A DNA stretch of 64,000 bases from Thalassomonas actiniarum (GTDB lineage Bacteria > Pseudomonadota > Gammaproteobacteria > Enterobacterales > Alteromonadaceae). Made by a program: the position numbers and the translations under genes. The first letter of the stretch is position 1, and every line of letters starts with the position of its first letter. The stretch spans positions 2,542,001-2,606,000 of the forward strand of contig NZ_CP059735.1 of the NCBI RefSeq assembly GCF_000948975.2. The letters run 5' to 3'. This document shows positions 15,903 through 24,907 of this stretch, piece by piece. The notes beneath the pieces are model-generated. The model made no database searches. It saw nothing but the letters and a program-made list of their open reading frames with translations, and was not told where the DNA came from.

Positions 15903-17000
15903 TTATAAACCCTTTTCCCGGTTCCAGGGGCGCACTTTCATGCCTTCACTGAGAAAATGTACGCCGGCAGAAACCACCTGGTCGCCGGGCTCAAGGCCGG
16001 TAAGCACTTCTATACCCTGGCTTTTGATGCTGCCGACGGTAACATTTGCCTGGCTGACGGTTTGGCTTGCGGCATCATATTTCCACACATACCGGGTTTT
16101 ACTGCTGACCGGGCTGTCTTTGCCGGTAAAAACGGCGCCGACCGGCAATAAAAAGCTGTTGCTGCTATCGGTGGTGACTTTTGACAAGTCCATGCGGATA
16201 TTGGCGGTCATGCCCGGCAGCACGTTAAAGGTTTTTGGCGTCGGCAGGGAAAAGACGACTTTGTAAGTTAAGGTGGTGGGATCTGCCTGGGTATCCCATT
16301 CTTTGACGGTAATTAAAAATTCCTGGTTGGGATGGGTGTCAAAAATGACCGTCGGCTGGTACTGGACATCTTTTTTCACCCTGGAGGCGATGTTTTCCGG
16401 CATTTGCATCGAGATATCCACCACATCCCGGGTTTGTAAGGTCAATACCGTTTGCTTTGCCTGGACATTTTCATGGTTTTCCACAAAAACCTTGGCAATG
16501 CTGCCGCTAAACGGTGCCCGCAGTTCGGTATATTCAAGGTCGGTTTTGGCGCTGTTTAATGAAGATAAAGAAACGCTGAGGTTGGCTTTGGCCTGATCAT
16601 AATCTGCCTGGGAGGCGAGTTTCTTCTCCAGCAACTGTTTGGCCCGTTCAAATTGCGACTTGGCTAACTCATATCGTGCCTGGCGATCGTCTAGCAGCAA
16701 TTTAAAGTCTTGCGGATCCAGCCGTGCCAATAATTGCCCTTTAGTGACTTCATTGCCGGCTTTTTTCGGAAATTCGATGATCTGGCCGCTGACCCTGAAG
16801 GCCAGCTTCGAGTCGGCATTGGCTTCAACTTCGGCGGGAAAGTTACGAAAGGACTCCGCTGCCGGGTCTTTTACCTGAAATATTTTTACCGGCCGGGTGA
16901 TTTCGCTCTGTACCTGAGTACTTGCTTGTTCACTACAACCGCTAAGGGCCAATAGCAACATGGGGATGGACAGTAATGTTTGCCTGCACGAAACGGACAT
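15903..17000 (-). CDS. RND efflux periplasmic adaptor (membrane-fusion) lipoprotein
   Basis: The protein has 365 residues with a lipoprotein signal MLLLALSGC (lipidated Cys22). It then has a barrel-sandwich half (ADSKLAFRVSGQIIEFPKKAGNEV...), a helical hairpin (QARYELAKSQFERAKQLLEKKLASQADYDQA region, about residues 105-150) and the second lipoyl half (LRAPFSGSIAKVFVENHENV). The beta-barrel and membrane-proximal domains follow. This is the HlyD/AcrA adaptor layout. It is first in the operon and directly precedes the permease, with zero intergenic bases. Confidence 0.93.
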   Translation of the reverse strand: MSVSCRQTLLSIPMLLLALSGCSEQASTQVQSEITRPVKIFQVKDPAAESFRNFPAEVEANADSKLAFRVSGQIIEFPKKAGNEVTKGQLLARLDPQDFKLLLDDRQARYELAKSQFERAKQLLEKKLASQADYDQAKANLSVSLSSLNSAKTDLEYTELRAPFSGSIAKVFVENHENVQAKQTVLTLQTRDVVDISMQMPENIASRVKKDVQYQPTVIFDTHPNQEFLITVKEWDTQADPTTLTYKVVFSLPTPKTFNVLPGMTANIRMDLSKVTTDSSNSFLLPVGAVFTGKDSPVSSKTRYVWKYDAASQTVSQANVTVGSIKSQGIEVLTGLEPGDQVVSAGVHFLSEGMKVRPWNREKGL

Positions 17001-17202
17001 ATAAACCTCTTAATGGAGTGGGGTTAGCTAAGCTGGACAATAAGGAGTCCCGCCAGGGGCTGTTTATTGAACACTTGACTGTATAATAAACAAATAACGT
17101 TTGAATGCTATAGCTTGATATTAAAGAATTTAATGCATGATAAAGGTATTTCCTCTAAAATAATATTTAATATTTTTTGCCATCAAGTTAAATTTTATTT
17201 AT

Positions 17203-18090
17203 ATGACGCTGGAGCAGTTACAAACCCTTAACAGCATAGTCCAACACGGCTCACTTAAAGCGGCGGCCGGGGCTTTACATAAAACCCAGCCGGCATTATC
17301 CATGGCGATTAAAAAGTTAGAAGCCGAGTATGGCTTTGAGATCCTCGATCGCAGCGGTTATCGTTTAGGACTCACCCCCCCGGGCAAGGCCTTTTACCAA
17401 AAAGCGCAAGAGTTATTGCTTAATGCAGAGCAGCTGCATTCGTTGGGGCAGCATCTGGCCAGCGGTAATGAAGCCCTGGTGCGCCTGGCTTATGATTCGG
17501 TTTGTCCCCATGATTTGATTTTTACTGTCCTGAAAAAATGCCAGCGGGATTACCCGCAAACCGAGTTGCATGTCTTCGGTGAGTCGCGTTTTGGTGCGTT
17601 AGAGTTATTGCAAAAGGCGGAAATTGATTTGGCCATCAGTCCCTGGTGGCCGACCTTTCACAGTGTCGGTGACTTTGAAGCCCTGAAAATCGGTCATTTT
17701 GAGATCTTGCTGGTAGCGGCGCCCGGACTGTTTAACGGCCAGGCGGTGACGAATGTTGCCCAGTTGAAGTCTGAGGTTTATCTGGTATCGGAAGAAAGTG
17801 AGCTCAGCTTTGACAGCGAAAATCTGATGCTGATCAAGGGGGCACGAAAATGGAAAACCCGGGATATGCAAACCTTGAAGCAAATGCTGTTATCCGGCTT
17901 GGGCTGGGGTTATATTCCACGGCACTTGGCCGAAGAGGCGCTTAAAGATGGCCGCCTGGTGTCGTTAACCCCCCAGGGGTTTGAATTTAGTATCCAGGGA
18001 GAAATTTGCCTGGTGCGGCGGGAAGAACATACTTTGGGTCCGGTCGCAGCTGTGATATGGAAAAATTTCTTATCCCCTCAAGTCAGTTAA
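17203..18090 (+). CDS. LysR-type transcriptional regulator, divergent from the RND operon
   Basis: The protein has 295 residues. Residues 1-60 are the winged helix-turn-helix (MTLEQLQTLNSIVQHGSLKAAAGALHKTQPALSMAIKKLE), and the rest is a periplasmic-binding-like effector domain. The gene is divergent from the efflux operon with a 202-bp AT-rich spacer, the classic layout for a LysR regulator controlling its neighbour. The effector is unknown. The start ATG at 17203 gives the standard N-terminus for the family. Confidence 0.9.
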   Translation: MTLEQLQTLNSIVQHGSLKAAAGALHKTQPALSMAIKKLEAEYGFEILDRSGYRLGLTPPGKAFYQKAQELLLNAEQLHSLGQHLASGNEALVRLAYDSVCPHDLIFTVLKKCQRDYPQTELHVFGESRFGALELLQKAEIDLAISPWWPTFHSVGDFEALKIGHFEILLVAAPGLFNGQAVTNVAQLKSEVYLVSEESELSFDSENLMLIKGARKWKTRDMQTLKQMLLSGLGWGYIPRHLAEEALKDGRLVSLTPQGFEFSIQGEICLVRREEHTLGPVAAVIWKNFLSPQVS

Positions 18091-18290
18091 TTGTAAATAA
18101 CTCTCTGGGAGTTAAGGTTTATTTTCCAGTGAAGGGAAGAGGAAATAGCAAATTCTGATAAGCTGGCTATGCTTATAATAACTCCGGAGCTCAGGCATGG
18201 AACAGGCTCTGTGAGCAAAGTATTTTACTTACCTGCGCCAGTATAAAGGTTGTTGCACGATAATCCTGATGAAGACAAGGATAGCTTTCT

Positions 18291-20120
18291 ATGATGCATT
18301 ATCATACCGAGCATTTTAATTTGTTAATCGTTGAACCAAGTGAGGCTGAGCGCGCCTTATATAGCACTATGGTCAGGGATTTCGGTTTTAATGTCACGAT
18401 TTTCGAGGTGATGACCGGCCAGTCGGCGGTTGATGTGATCAAACAAAACACCTTTGGCTGTATTTTGCTCAGCAATGAGTTGCCGGATATGAATGCCCAG
18501 CTGGTGCTGGCCATGATCCAGAACGGACCTACCTTATCCATACCTGTGATCGTACTGACCTCAACCGATCTGGAAGATCTGGCGTTAGAGCTGATGGAGT
18601 CCGGCGCCACAGATTATATTCCCAAAAATCAATGTATCCCGTTAGTGCTGAATAAGGCGATACTTTATGCACTGGCCCGGGCCCAGTACCGCAAGGCGCA
18701 GATTGATTTTCAAAAAGCAGAGATCAAGAGCATTGAGCATGAATTGCTCAAAGAAAGGAATATCGCCCTGGAAGAGGCAAATGAAAAATTGCAGCAATTG
18801 GCGATGAGGGATCCGCTCACCGGCTTGCCTAACCGTAATTACCTGAAGCAGCAGTTGGAACAAACCCTGCTGCATGCCGAAAGAGCCCGGCAAATATTCG
18901 GGGTTTTATATTTTGATTTGGATTATTTTAAATACGTCAATGACACCTATGGCCATCAGGTTGGTGATGAATTACTGCTTGCGGTGACTAAACGGGTTAA
19001 GCAGGTGATCCGGCAAAAAGATGTACTGGCCCGCATCGGCGGGGATGAATTTGTGCTTTTGATTGACGATGCCAGCGAACCGGCATTTTTTGGCATCATT
19101 GCAGCAAAAATCTGCCGGACTTTACGGGCCGAGTTTATCATCCAGGGCTTTGAGCTGCATATTGCCTGCAGCGTTGGCATCGCCACTTACCCCCACTCGG
19201 GTAAGGATTATGAGGAGCTGATGAAAAATGCCGATTCCGCCATGTACCGGGCCAAAGAGTCCGGGCGTAATAACTATAAATTCTTCTCGGTGGAAATGAA
19301 TATGCAGGTGGACCAGCAATTTGCCATCGAAAGGGATTTACGGCTTGCGCTGGAGCAGGAGCAGCTGGAACTTTATTATCAGCCGAAGTTTAACCTGATC
19401 TCGAAAGAAGTGGTTGGGGCAGAAGCCCTGGTGCGCTGGAACCACCCGAGTAAAGGTTTTCTACGCCCCGACAGCTTTCTTGAGATTGCCGGGCAAAGCG
19501 AACTGATCATAGATCTCGGTGACTGGGTGCGCCGGGAGATTTGCCGGCAGCTGGCGCAGTGGCAGGCCTGTGGGCTGGAGTTGGTGCGTATGTCCATCAA
19601 TGTCGCAGATAAAGAGTGTGCCAAAAACCGGGTATTGCAAAATATTTTAGATCAAGTGATGCACTATGATATCGATGCCAAATTGCTCGAATTAGAGTTA
19701 ACCGAGGAAACCCTGACCAAGGGCATTAGAAATGAAATAACGGATTTTAAGATATTGGAACGTATGGATATTCAATTGGCAATTGATGACTTTGGTACCG
19801 GCAATACCTCTTTTCAGTGTTTGAAAGAATTGCCGATTGATGTGCTGAAAATTGATAAAGAGTTTACCCGGCAACTGGCAAGCAATGCTAAAGTTGCGGC
19901 GATCACCACCACCATTATCGACCTGGCCAAACGTCTTGGCATCAGCTGTATTGCCGAAGGGGTGGAAAATGAAGAGCAGGCGGCATTTTTGCGGGAAAAT
20001 GGCTGCGAATATGCGCAAGGGTATTTTTTCAGTGAGCCGCTCACCGCCGATAATTTTGCCCTGTTACTGAAAAAATCCAGCTATACCGACAATAAACAGC
20101 TGACTTTGCAGCAGTCATAG
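18291..20120 (+). CDS. REC-GGDEF-EAL protein with a degenerate receiver
   Basis: The protein has 609 residues. Residues about 9-125 form a receiver-like domain. The phosphoacceptor position is Ser61 (ILLSNELPD, four residues before the Pro) instead of Asp, and the acidic pair is reduced to LIVEPSE, so phosphorylation is unlikely. A coiled linker (about 135-170) leads to an intact GGDEF domain (RIGGDEFVLLI, about 246-256) and an intact EAL domain (GAEALVRWN near 376; DDFGTGN loop). Both c-di-GMP synthesis and hydrolysis motifs are present. The receiver may be a non-phosphorylated dimerisation module. The gene appears monocistronic. Confidence 0.92.
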   Translation: MMHYHTEHFNLLIVEPSEAERALYSTMVRDFGFNVTIFEVMTGQSAVDVIKQNTFGCILLSNELPDMNAQLVLAMIQNGPTLSIPVIVLTSTDLEDLALELMESGATDYIPKNQCIPLVLNKAILYALARAQYRKAQIDFQKAEIKSIEHELLKERNIALEEANEKLQQLAMRDPLTGLPNRNYLKQQLEQTLLHAERARQIFGVLYFDLDYFKYVNDTYGHQVGDELLLAVTKRVKQVIRQKDVLARIGGDEFVLLIDDASEPAFFGIIAAKICRTLRAEFIIQGFELHIACSVGIATYPHSGKDYEELMKNADSAMYRAKESGRNNYKFFSVEMNMQVDQQFAIERDLRLALEQEQLELYYQPKFNLISKEVVGAEALVRWNHPSKGFLRPDSFLEIAGQSELIIDLGDWVRREICRQLAQWQACGLELVRMSINVADKECAKNRVLQNILDQVMHYDIDAKLLELELTEETLTKGIRNEITDFKILERMDIQLAIDDFGTGNTSFQCLKELPIDVLKIDKEFTRQLASNAKVAAITTTIIDLAKRLGISCIAEGVENEEQAAFLRENGCEYAQGYFFSEPLTADNFALLLKKSSYTDNKQLTLQQS

Positions 20121-20224
20121 TCACTTGCTTGACCGGTCGCGAGCAGTATTTGAAAGTTTTTAGTCACTTAGTCTGTCTTACGTCATACTTTTAAACCGAC
20201 ACTTGTATCGGGGTTTTTGTTTTT

Positions 20225-21430
20225 ATGGCGTCATTTCCTCTGTTAACCATTTTACTGGCCTTGGCGGTTTGTTTTTTATTGGCTGAGTTTATTGCCGATA
20301 AAATAAAAATAAACAAGCCGCTAAGCTATTTGCTGGTAGGTTTTGTTGTCTCTGAGTTATTTACCCGAAATGGCACTGATATCCTGTTAAGGGCAGATAA
20401 TTTTTCGACCCTGACCTTTCAGGGGATATTACCGCTGATTTTATTTGAAATGACATTGTCTATGGTAAAAGCCCACCGGGTGGAACTGGCAAAATGTGCG
20501 GGCTTGTCGGTTTATCTGTTTGCTGTTTTTGTGCCTGTCGCCAGCGTTATCGTCTATTTTTTGATGGACAGACCTTTCTACTTTCCGCCGATGGCGGCAC
20601 TTTTATCTATCGCCGTGATTGCTGCGGTTGAGCCGGCCTGCTCCAGGTTAAGCTTTACCCGGGTAAAACTGAGCAATCCGATCCGCAGCCAGATTGAGGT
20701 TGAAACCGTGATCAGCGATGCACTGGCCGCGGTGTTATTTAGTTTTGTGCTTCTTTATGTCACCTCAGGCCTGGACACCAATGAACTTGGCGGTAACCTG
20801 ATTTTTGCTTTCTTGAAATTAGTTTTTGGCGGTTTACTGCTTGGAGCCGCGTTAGGTTATTTAAGTACTTTTGTGATTAAAATATGCCGGTCAGTGCCAT
20901 CATATTTAGTACTGACATTTACCTTAGCCTACGGCAGCTATTTTTTGGCGGAAGCTGTGCTTGGGGCATCCGGGGTGGTGGCGGTGCTGGCGGCGGGGTT
21001 AGTCTTTCGGGTGAAACTTGCCAAGGCGCCATCTTTTAAGTCGATAAAAAATAGCTGGCATACGATCGGTTATTTTGCCGATGCCTGGTTGTTTTTGCTG
21101 CTCGGTATGACCTTTACCATAGAAATGTTTACCGAGCGCTATCTGGCGATGCTGATTCTCATTTTTGCCTTGATAGCAGGTAAATGTATTGCCGGTATCA
21201 GCGGCTATTGGTTATTTAAACCTTACCGGGGAGAAGTTGCCGCCAGGCCCATGGCAAACAGTATTGTTTTGGGGAATTATAACGGTGCCTTAGCGGTTGC
21301 CCTGGTGTTGTCATTGCCGGTGGAGCTGAGTTACTGGTGGACCACTCAGGCCATGGTGTTTGGTGTGGTCTTGTATTCCCTGGTGATTCAGTTGCCATTG
21401 TTTAATTTTATCAACCGCTTGTATAAATAG
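20225..21430 (+). CDS. CPA1-family cation:proton antiporter
   Basis: The protein has 401 residues with about 11-12 hydrophobic segments. Family landmarks are recognisable but altered: LILFEMTLSM where LFxxGL is usual, AAVEPACSRL where A-T-D-P is usual, and EVETVISDALAAVLF where EGESLLNDG is usual. The last retains one Asp for ion/proton coupling. Members exchange Na+ or K+ for protons across the inner membrane. The changed TDP and ND motifs suggest a divergent branch, so the ion is not predicted. The ribosome site before ATG 20225 is weak. Confidence 0.8.
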   Translation: MASFPLLTILLALAVCFLLAEFIADKIKINKPLSYLLVGFVVSELFTRNGTDILLRADNFSTLTFQGILPLILFEMTLSMVKAHRVELAKCAGLSVYLFAVFVPVASVIVYFLMDRPFYFPPMAALLSIAVIAAVEPACSRLSFTRVKLSNPIRSQIEVETVISDALAAVLFSFVLLYVTSGLDTNELGGNLIFAFLKLVFGGLLLGAALGYLSTFVIKICRSVPSYLVLTFTLAYGSYFLAEAVLGASGVVAVLAAGLVFRVKLAKAPSFKSIKNSWHTIGYFADAWLFLLLGMTFTIEMFTERYLAMLILIFALIAGKCIAGISGYWLFKPYRGEVAARPMANSIVLGNYNGALAVALVLSLPVELSYWWTTQAMVFGVVLYSLVIQLPLFNFINRLYK

Positions 21431-21451
21431 ATATTTTTGATGAGCGCCAGC

Positions 21452-21868
21452 TTAATCATCTTCTAACTGGCGTAACAGCTCCTGTTGCAGTTTATCCGGG
21501 TCCTGACGAAGCTTTCGAATAAATTCAGGGGGAACCTCGGTTTGTTCGTCAAATTTTTCTGCCCAGTCGATCATCGCTAACATCATCGGCATCAAGGCTA
21601 TGCCTTTTTCTGTCAGCCGGTAGATATATTTCGAGCGTTTTATCCTGTCCTGATGTTTACTGATTATGCCGTTGTGCTCCAAATCTGCCAGGCGATTAGC
21701 CAGGATATTGGTAGAAATGCCTTCACCGGCCTCTAAAAATTCATTGTAATATTTACGTCCTTTGAACATCAGATCCCGGATAATCAAGAAGCTCCACTTA
21801 TCACCGAATTGGCTCATGCCAAAGCGTACCGGGCAGCCAGCCCAATTTTTCGTTTTTTTATCAACCAT
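21452..21868 (-). CDS. HxlR family transcriptional regulator
   Basis: The protein has 138 residues with the HxlR winged-helix pattern: a cysteine near the N-terminus (GCPVRFGMSQFGDKWSFLIIRDLMF), GISTNILANRLADLEHNGII as recognition region, then YRLTEKGIALMPML. Such proteins respond to electrophiles or oxidants through the N-terminal Cys in some members. It is divergent from a glutathione S-transferase gene with two operator-like repeats between. It therefore probably controls that GST and itself. Confidence 0.9.
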   Translation of the reverse strand: MVDKKTKNWAGCPVRFGMSQFGDKWSFLIIRDLMFKGRKYYNEFLEAGEGISTNILANRLADLEHNGIISKHQDRIKRSKYIYRLTEKGIALMPMMLAMIDWAEKFDEQTEVPPEFIRKLRQDPDKLQQELLRQLEDD

Positions 21869-21896
21869 AGGTTAAATAGTAACGTGAACAAACTTC

Positions 21897-21951
21897 ACTT
21901 GCAAAAAGAAAGTTAAATGACTAAGGTTGATTTAACTTGCAAAAAGCAAGT
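21897..21951. promoter_or_regulatory. Twin inverted-repeat operators for the HxlR regulator
   Basis: ACTTGCAAAAAGCAAGT at 21935-21951 is a perfect 6-5-6 inverted repeat. ACTTGCAAAAAGAAAGT at 21897-21913 is a near copy with one mismatched arm base. The two are 38 bp apart in the divergent hxlR/GST spacer. Confidence 0.65.
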
Positions 21952-22023
21952 AAAGTTGGATTCAGTGATTAAAGTTTATGAACCAAACTTAAAGAGAACT
22001 CATAACAGTCAAGGAGAAGAAAA

Positions 22024-22674
22024 ATGAAATTATACGCTATTGTCGGTTCGCCGAATTCCCGTAAAGTGCAGGCGGTGATCAATCACCTGGGGATTGATGT
22101 GGACATTGAATATCTTGATTTTTTTGCCGGTGACAATCAGCAAGCAGATTATATTGCCTTAAACCCTAATGCCATGGTGCCAACCTTAGTTGATGGCGAC
22201 CTGAACTTGTGGGAGTCCAATGCTATCAATCAATACCTGGCCGACAAAGCAGGGGATGAAAGCCTCTATCCGAAAAATCCTGCGCTAAGGGCTGATATAA
22301 ACAGGTGGCAAGCCTGGGAGCTGGCTCACTTTAACCAGGCGTTCGGCACCCTGGCGTTTGAGTCGATAGCCAAACCGAATTTTATGGACATGCAAGGAAA
22401 TGCTGCGCTTATCGAGTGGAGCCAAGATAAGCTGGCGAGGTTTGCCCTGGTGCTGAATGCTCACTTGAAAGAAAAAACTTATATGGTGGGGGATAGGGTA
22501 ACACTGGCAGACTACTCGATAATTCATGTTGAGTTCTTTAAAGAAATGATCCCTTTCGACTGGGCACCGTATGCTTATGTAAATGAGTATTTTGACCGTT
22601 TGTGCCAGGATCCACACTGGGCCTCTACAGCTCCGGCAAGCCCTGAGTTGCTTGGTAGGAAACCGAATGTGTAA
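22024..22674 (+). CDS. Glutathione S-transferase family protein
   Basis: The protein has 216 residues. The N-terminal thioredoxin-fold half includes YAIVGSPNSRKVQAVINHLG, with the conserved cis-Pro before the SNAI motif (NAMVPTLVDGDLNLWESNAI). A C-terminal all-helical domain (LYPKNPALRADINRWQAWEL) follows. A strong AAGGAG precedes the ATG. The active residue is probably Ser (GSPNSRK), as in theta/zeta-like classes. It is divergent from the HxlR gene and separated by its operators, suggesting induction by reactive electrophiles; the physiological substrate is unknown. Confidence 0.9.
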   Translation: MKLYAIVGSPNSRKVQAVINHLGIDVDIEYLDFFAGDNQQADYIALNPNAMVPTLVDGDLNLWESNAINQYLADKAGDESLYPKNPALRADINRWQAWELAHFNQAFGTLAFESIAKPNFMDMQGNAALIEWSQDKLARFALVLNAHLKEKTYMVGDRVTLADYSIIHVEFFKEMIPFDWAPYAYVNEYFDRLCQDPHWASTAPASPELLGRKPNV

Positions 22675-22914
22675 ACCAGTTAAAGCTGCTGTTAGATGAT
22701 AACTCTATTATTTTCAATTGATTAAGTTTTTAATGTTTGTTCTGGTTAGGTCCTGCAGACAGCTTTTGTTTTTCATTTTTAGGAGCAGGGAGAAGATAAG
22801 CATTCGTATCTTCATTTAATTGTCACTAATCTGACATAAATTGATTTGTATCACCCTTTAAATATTGTGGGTTTGTATAATAGCGAAAAACTTAATTGAT
22901 AAATGGAATTGTTC

Positions 22915-24030
22915 ATGTCTATTCTACGCAAACGCAGCGCTCAGCATAAAGTGTATATCCCTTCGTCTGTGCGGGAAAACCAATATTTATTGGCTAAATT
23001 TGATCTTACGGATGAGTTGTTGGCCCGGTTTTCCAGTGTGATTGATCTTAGCTGCCAGCAGCCTTACCTTCGTTTCTATGAAATTATCTCAGGATTGTTT
23101 TTTAATATTAACAATGAACTGGATTTGGAAAGCGGTAAGTTTGTCGCCAATGATAAATTTACCCGGGTGCGCTATAGCCAGGAAAAGGTGACTGCACAAA
23201 CGGATCAGCAAATTCTGTTCTTATATAACTCTCAGTACCATACCGGGCAAAATGCTTATTATGACGGGGAAAAAAGGGCGAAAAGAATCACTTTGGTATT
23301 TTTGGCCAACGGTGATGATATCCGCCTTGATGCGGCAAAATTCCACCATAAGGTGAAAAAAGCCATTAATGAGTTTAGTGACCAGCTAGGCTTGAAGGGG
23401 GAGGATGTCAGGATATGCGATCATCAACATTTAACGTATGATCTATTTGCCAAAGAAAAGGGGATTTCAGGCATTCAGGCCCATAAGTTGCGTTCGATGA
23501 CCGACAGGTATGCCGCCGACGGTTATTACCTTGAGGAAAATGTTGATGAATTAACCTATGCCATCGTCGATTTGCCGGTGAACCGGCGCTTAAAACAGCT
23601 TGCCCATATCGATGAACTGGTCGCCCAGCCTTATCAACCTTTATATGAATTGGTGGAAGCAGCCTTTATTGAAGCGGCAAAACGTTATCACCTCAGCCAT
23701 GGTGCTATGGTTGCCAATGGTTTGATCCCCATTGTCAGGCGCAGTGAAGAGCAGCTGGCGCTGGAAAATGGCGAGCTGCAGATGCTGGGCTATAATCCCG
23801 CCCATGCCGCCAGCGGCTTCACCAGCCTCTGGTCCGGGAATAAGCTTACTGATTGTATCCAGTTAGTTTTTGTCGCGTCGGTGCATGACAATACCGGATA
23901 TGGCTATGGCAAGTTTTTAAGCCAGGTTGAATATGCCCTGGCTGCGATGGCGGAACAATTAGCCTATGTCTACCAAAAAGAAGAGCTGCTGGTGCGTTTT
24001 CATCAGCATATCGGCTTTTATCCCGCTTAG
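22915..24030 (+). CDS. DUF3083-like conserved protein of unknown function
   Basis: I recognise this only tentatively as the DUF3083 family found in Shewanella, Colwellia and relatives. The protein is about 371 residues, soluble, without signal peptide or membrane segment. Notable segments are HKVYIPSSVRENQYLLAKFD at the N-terminus and a repeated motif around ITLVFLANGDDIRLDAAKFH and IQLVFVASVHDNTGYGYGKF, suggesting two similar halves. The start at 22915 is chosen because GGA lies at a suitable distance. An in-frame ATG at 22903 adds four residues. Nothing in the context indicates its role. Confidence 0.7.
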   Translation: MSILRKRSAQHKVYIPSSVRENQYLLAKFDLTDELLARFSSVIDLSCQQPYLRFYEIISGLFFNINNELDLESGKFVANDKFTRVRYSQEKVTAQTDQQILFLYNSQYHTGQNAYYDGEKRAKRITLVFLANGDDIRLDAAKFHHKVKKAINEFSDQLGLKGEDVRICDHQHLTYDLFAKEKGISGIQAHKLRSMTDRYAADGYYLEENVDELTYAIVDLPVNRRLKQLAHIDELVAQPYQPLYELVEAAFIEAAKRYHLSHGAMVANGLIPIVRRSEEQLALENGELQMLGYNPAHAASGFTSLWSGNKLTDCIQLVFVASVHDNTGYGYGKFLSQVEYALAAMAEQLAYVYQKEELLVRFHQHIGFYPA

Positions 24031-24046
24031 TTGTTAACCCCAAAAA

Positions 24047-24077
24047 GACACCGAAAGGGGTTACCCCTGCCGGTGTC
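24047..24077 (+). terminator. Hairpin after the DUF3083-like gene
   Basis: GACACCG (24047-24053) pairs with CGGTGTC (24071-24077), with an inner AGGGG/CCCCT pairing. It lies 17 bases after the stop. Only TGTT follows, so termination would be weak. Confidence 0.45.
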
Positions 24078-24258
24078 TGTTCATTCGCTGCATGCTTGTT
24101 TCTCCCCTTTTTGTCAAGGTTTAGAGCTGATGGCAAACGCTTTGCTGTTTTTTCAAACAGAAAATAAAACATTCACTTTATTATTTAAAATTAAATGTTA
24201 ATAAAGCCTGTCTTGTGATGAAATTGTTTTATAATTGCCAGATAAGAGGTATTAATTG

Positions 24259-24711
24259 GTGGCGAATAAAATGTTTCATATGGAATTGATAAAAAAGTGT
24301 TTGATTGTATTTTTTATCTCAATCCTGGTTTCGGGTTGTAGTCAGGAAAAGCAGGAGCCGTCGGCGGATGAAGTGGCGGTGGCCTTTTTTGATGCTATTT
24401 ATAATCAAAAGGATATTAACCAGGCGCTGCTCTTGTGCTCGGAAAGGTTCGCCAAAAAAGTGAAGCAGCAGCGCTCGGCAAGCCAGGTTGCCCGGCGTTT
24501 ATTTAATATGTCGTTTGATTCCGTGCAAATCGATGCCGCTTTAGGGGATAAAAAACTCAGGGAAGAATTTAATCAGCAGGGCAGTTTAACGATATTGTTC
24601 ACCGGCCTTCGTCAGGAAAAAGTCTATAAAGACTTAAAAAAAATCAAAATGATCAAGCAGGGAAATACCTGGCTGATTGATGAAATATTAGCCGACCCTA
24701 TGCCCGTTTAG
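24259..24711 (+). CDS. Small lipoprotein of unknown function
   Basis: The protein has about 150 residues with a basic N-terminus, a hydrophobic stretch (CLIVFFISILVSGC) and a lipobox whose Cys follows LVSG, so it is predicted to be lipidated. The mature part (DEVAVAFFDAIYNQKDINQALLLCS) resembles NTF2-like/DUF4878-type small lipoproteins by pattern only. The start is uncertain. GTG 24259 sits eight bases after AGAGG, ATG 24271 and ATG 24280 are alternatives, and all keep the lipobox. It stands alone, with no clear operon partners. Confidence 0.7.
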   Translation: MANKMFHMELIKKCLIVFFISILVSGCSQEKQEPSADEVAVAFFDAIYNQKDINQALLLCSERFAKKVKQQRSASQVARRLFNMSFDSVQIDAALGDKKLREEFNQQGSLTILFTGLRQEKVYKDLKKIKMIKQGNTWLIDEILADPMPV

Positions 24712-24907
24712 CGGCGTTTATGTTATTTGCTGTCCCGGTTAACTGCCTGGTGACTGACTTATGAGCAATTAATAACGGGCATGCCTTGAAGAGATGGAGC
24801 TGACTGTCAAAAACTGCTATTATTAGCGCATTGTTTTATCAGCTTATTTTTCCAGCTGTCTCATGGATGAAACTAAAGAAAAAGCGTCATTTCATTTATA
24901 GGCAAGC

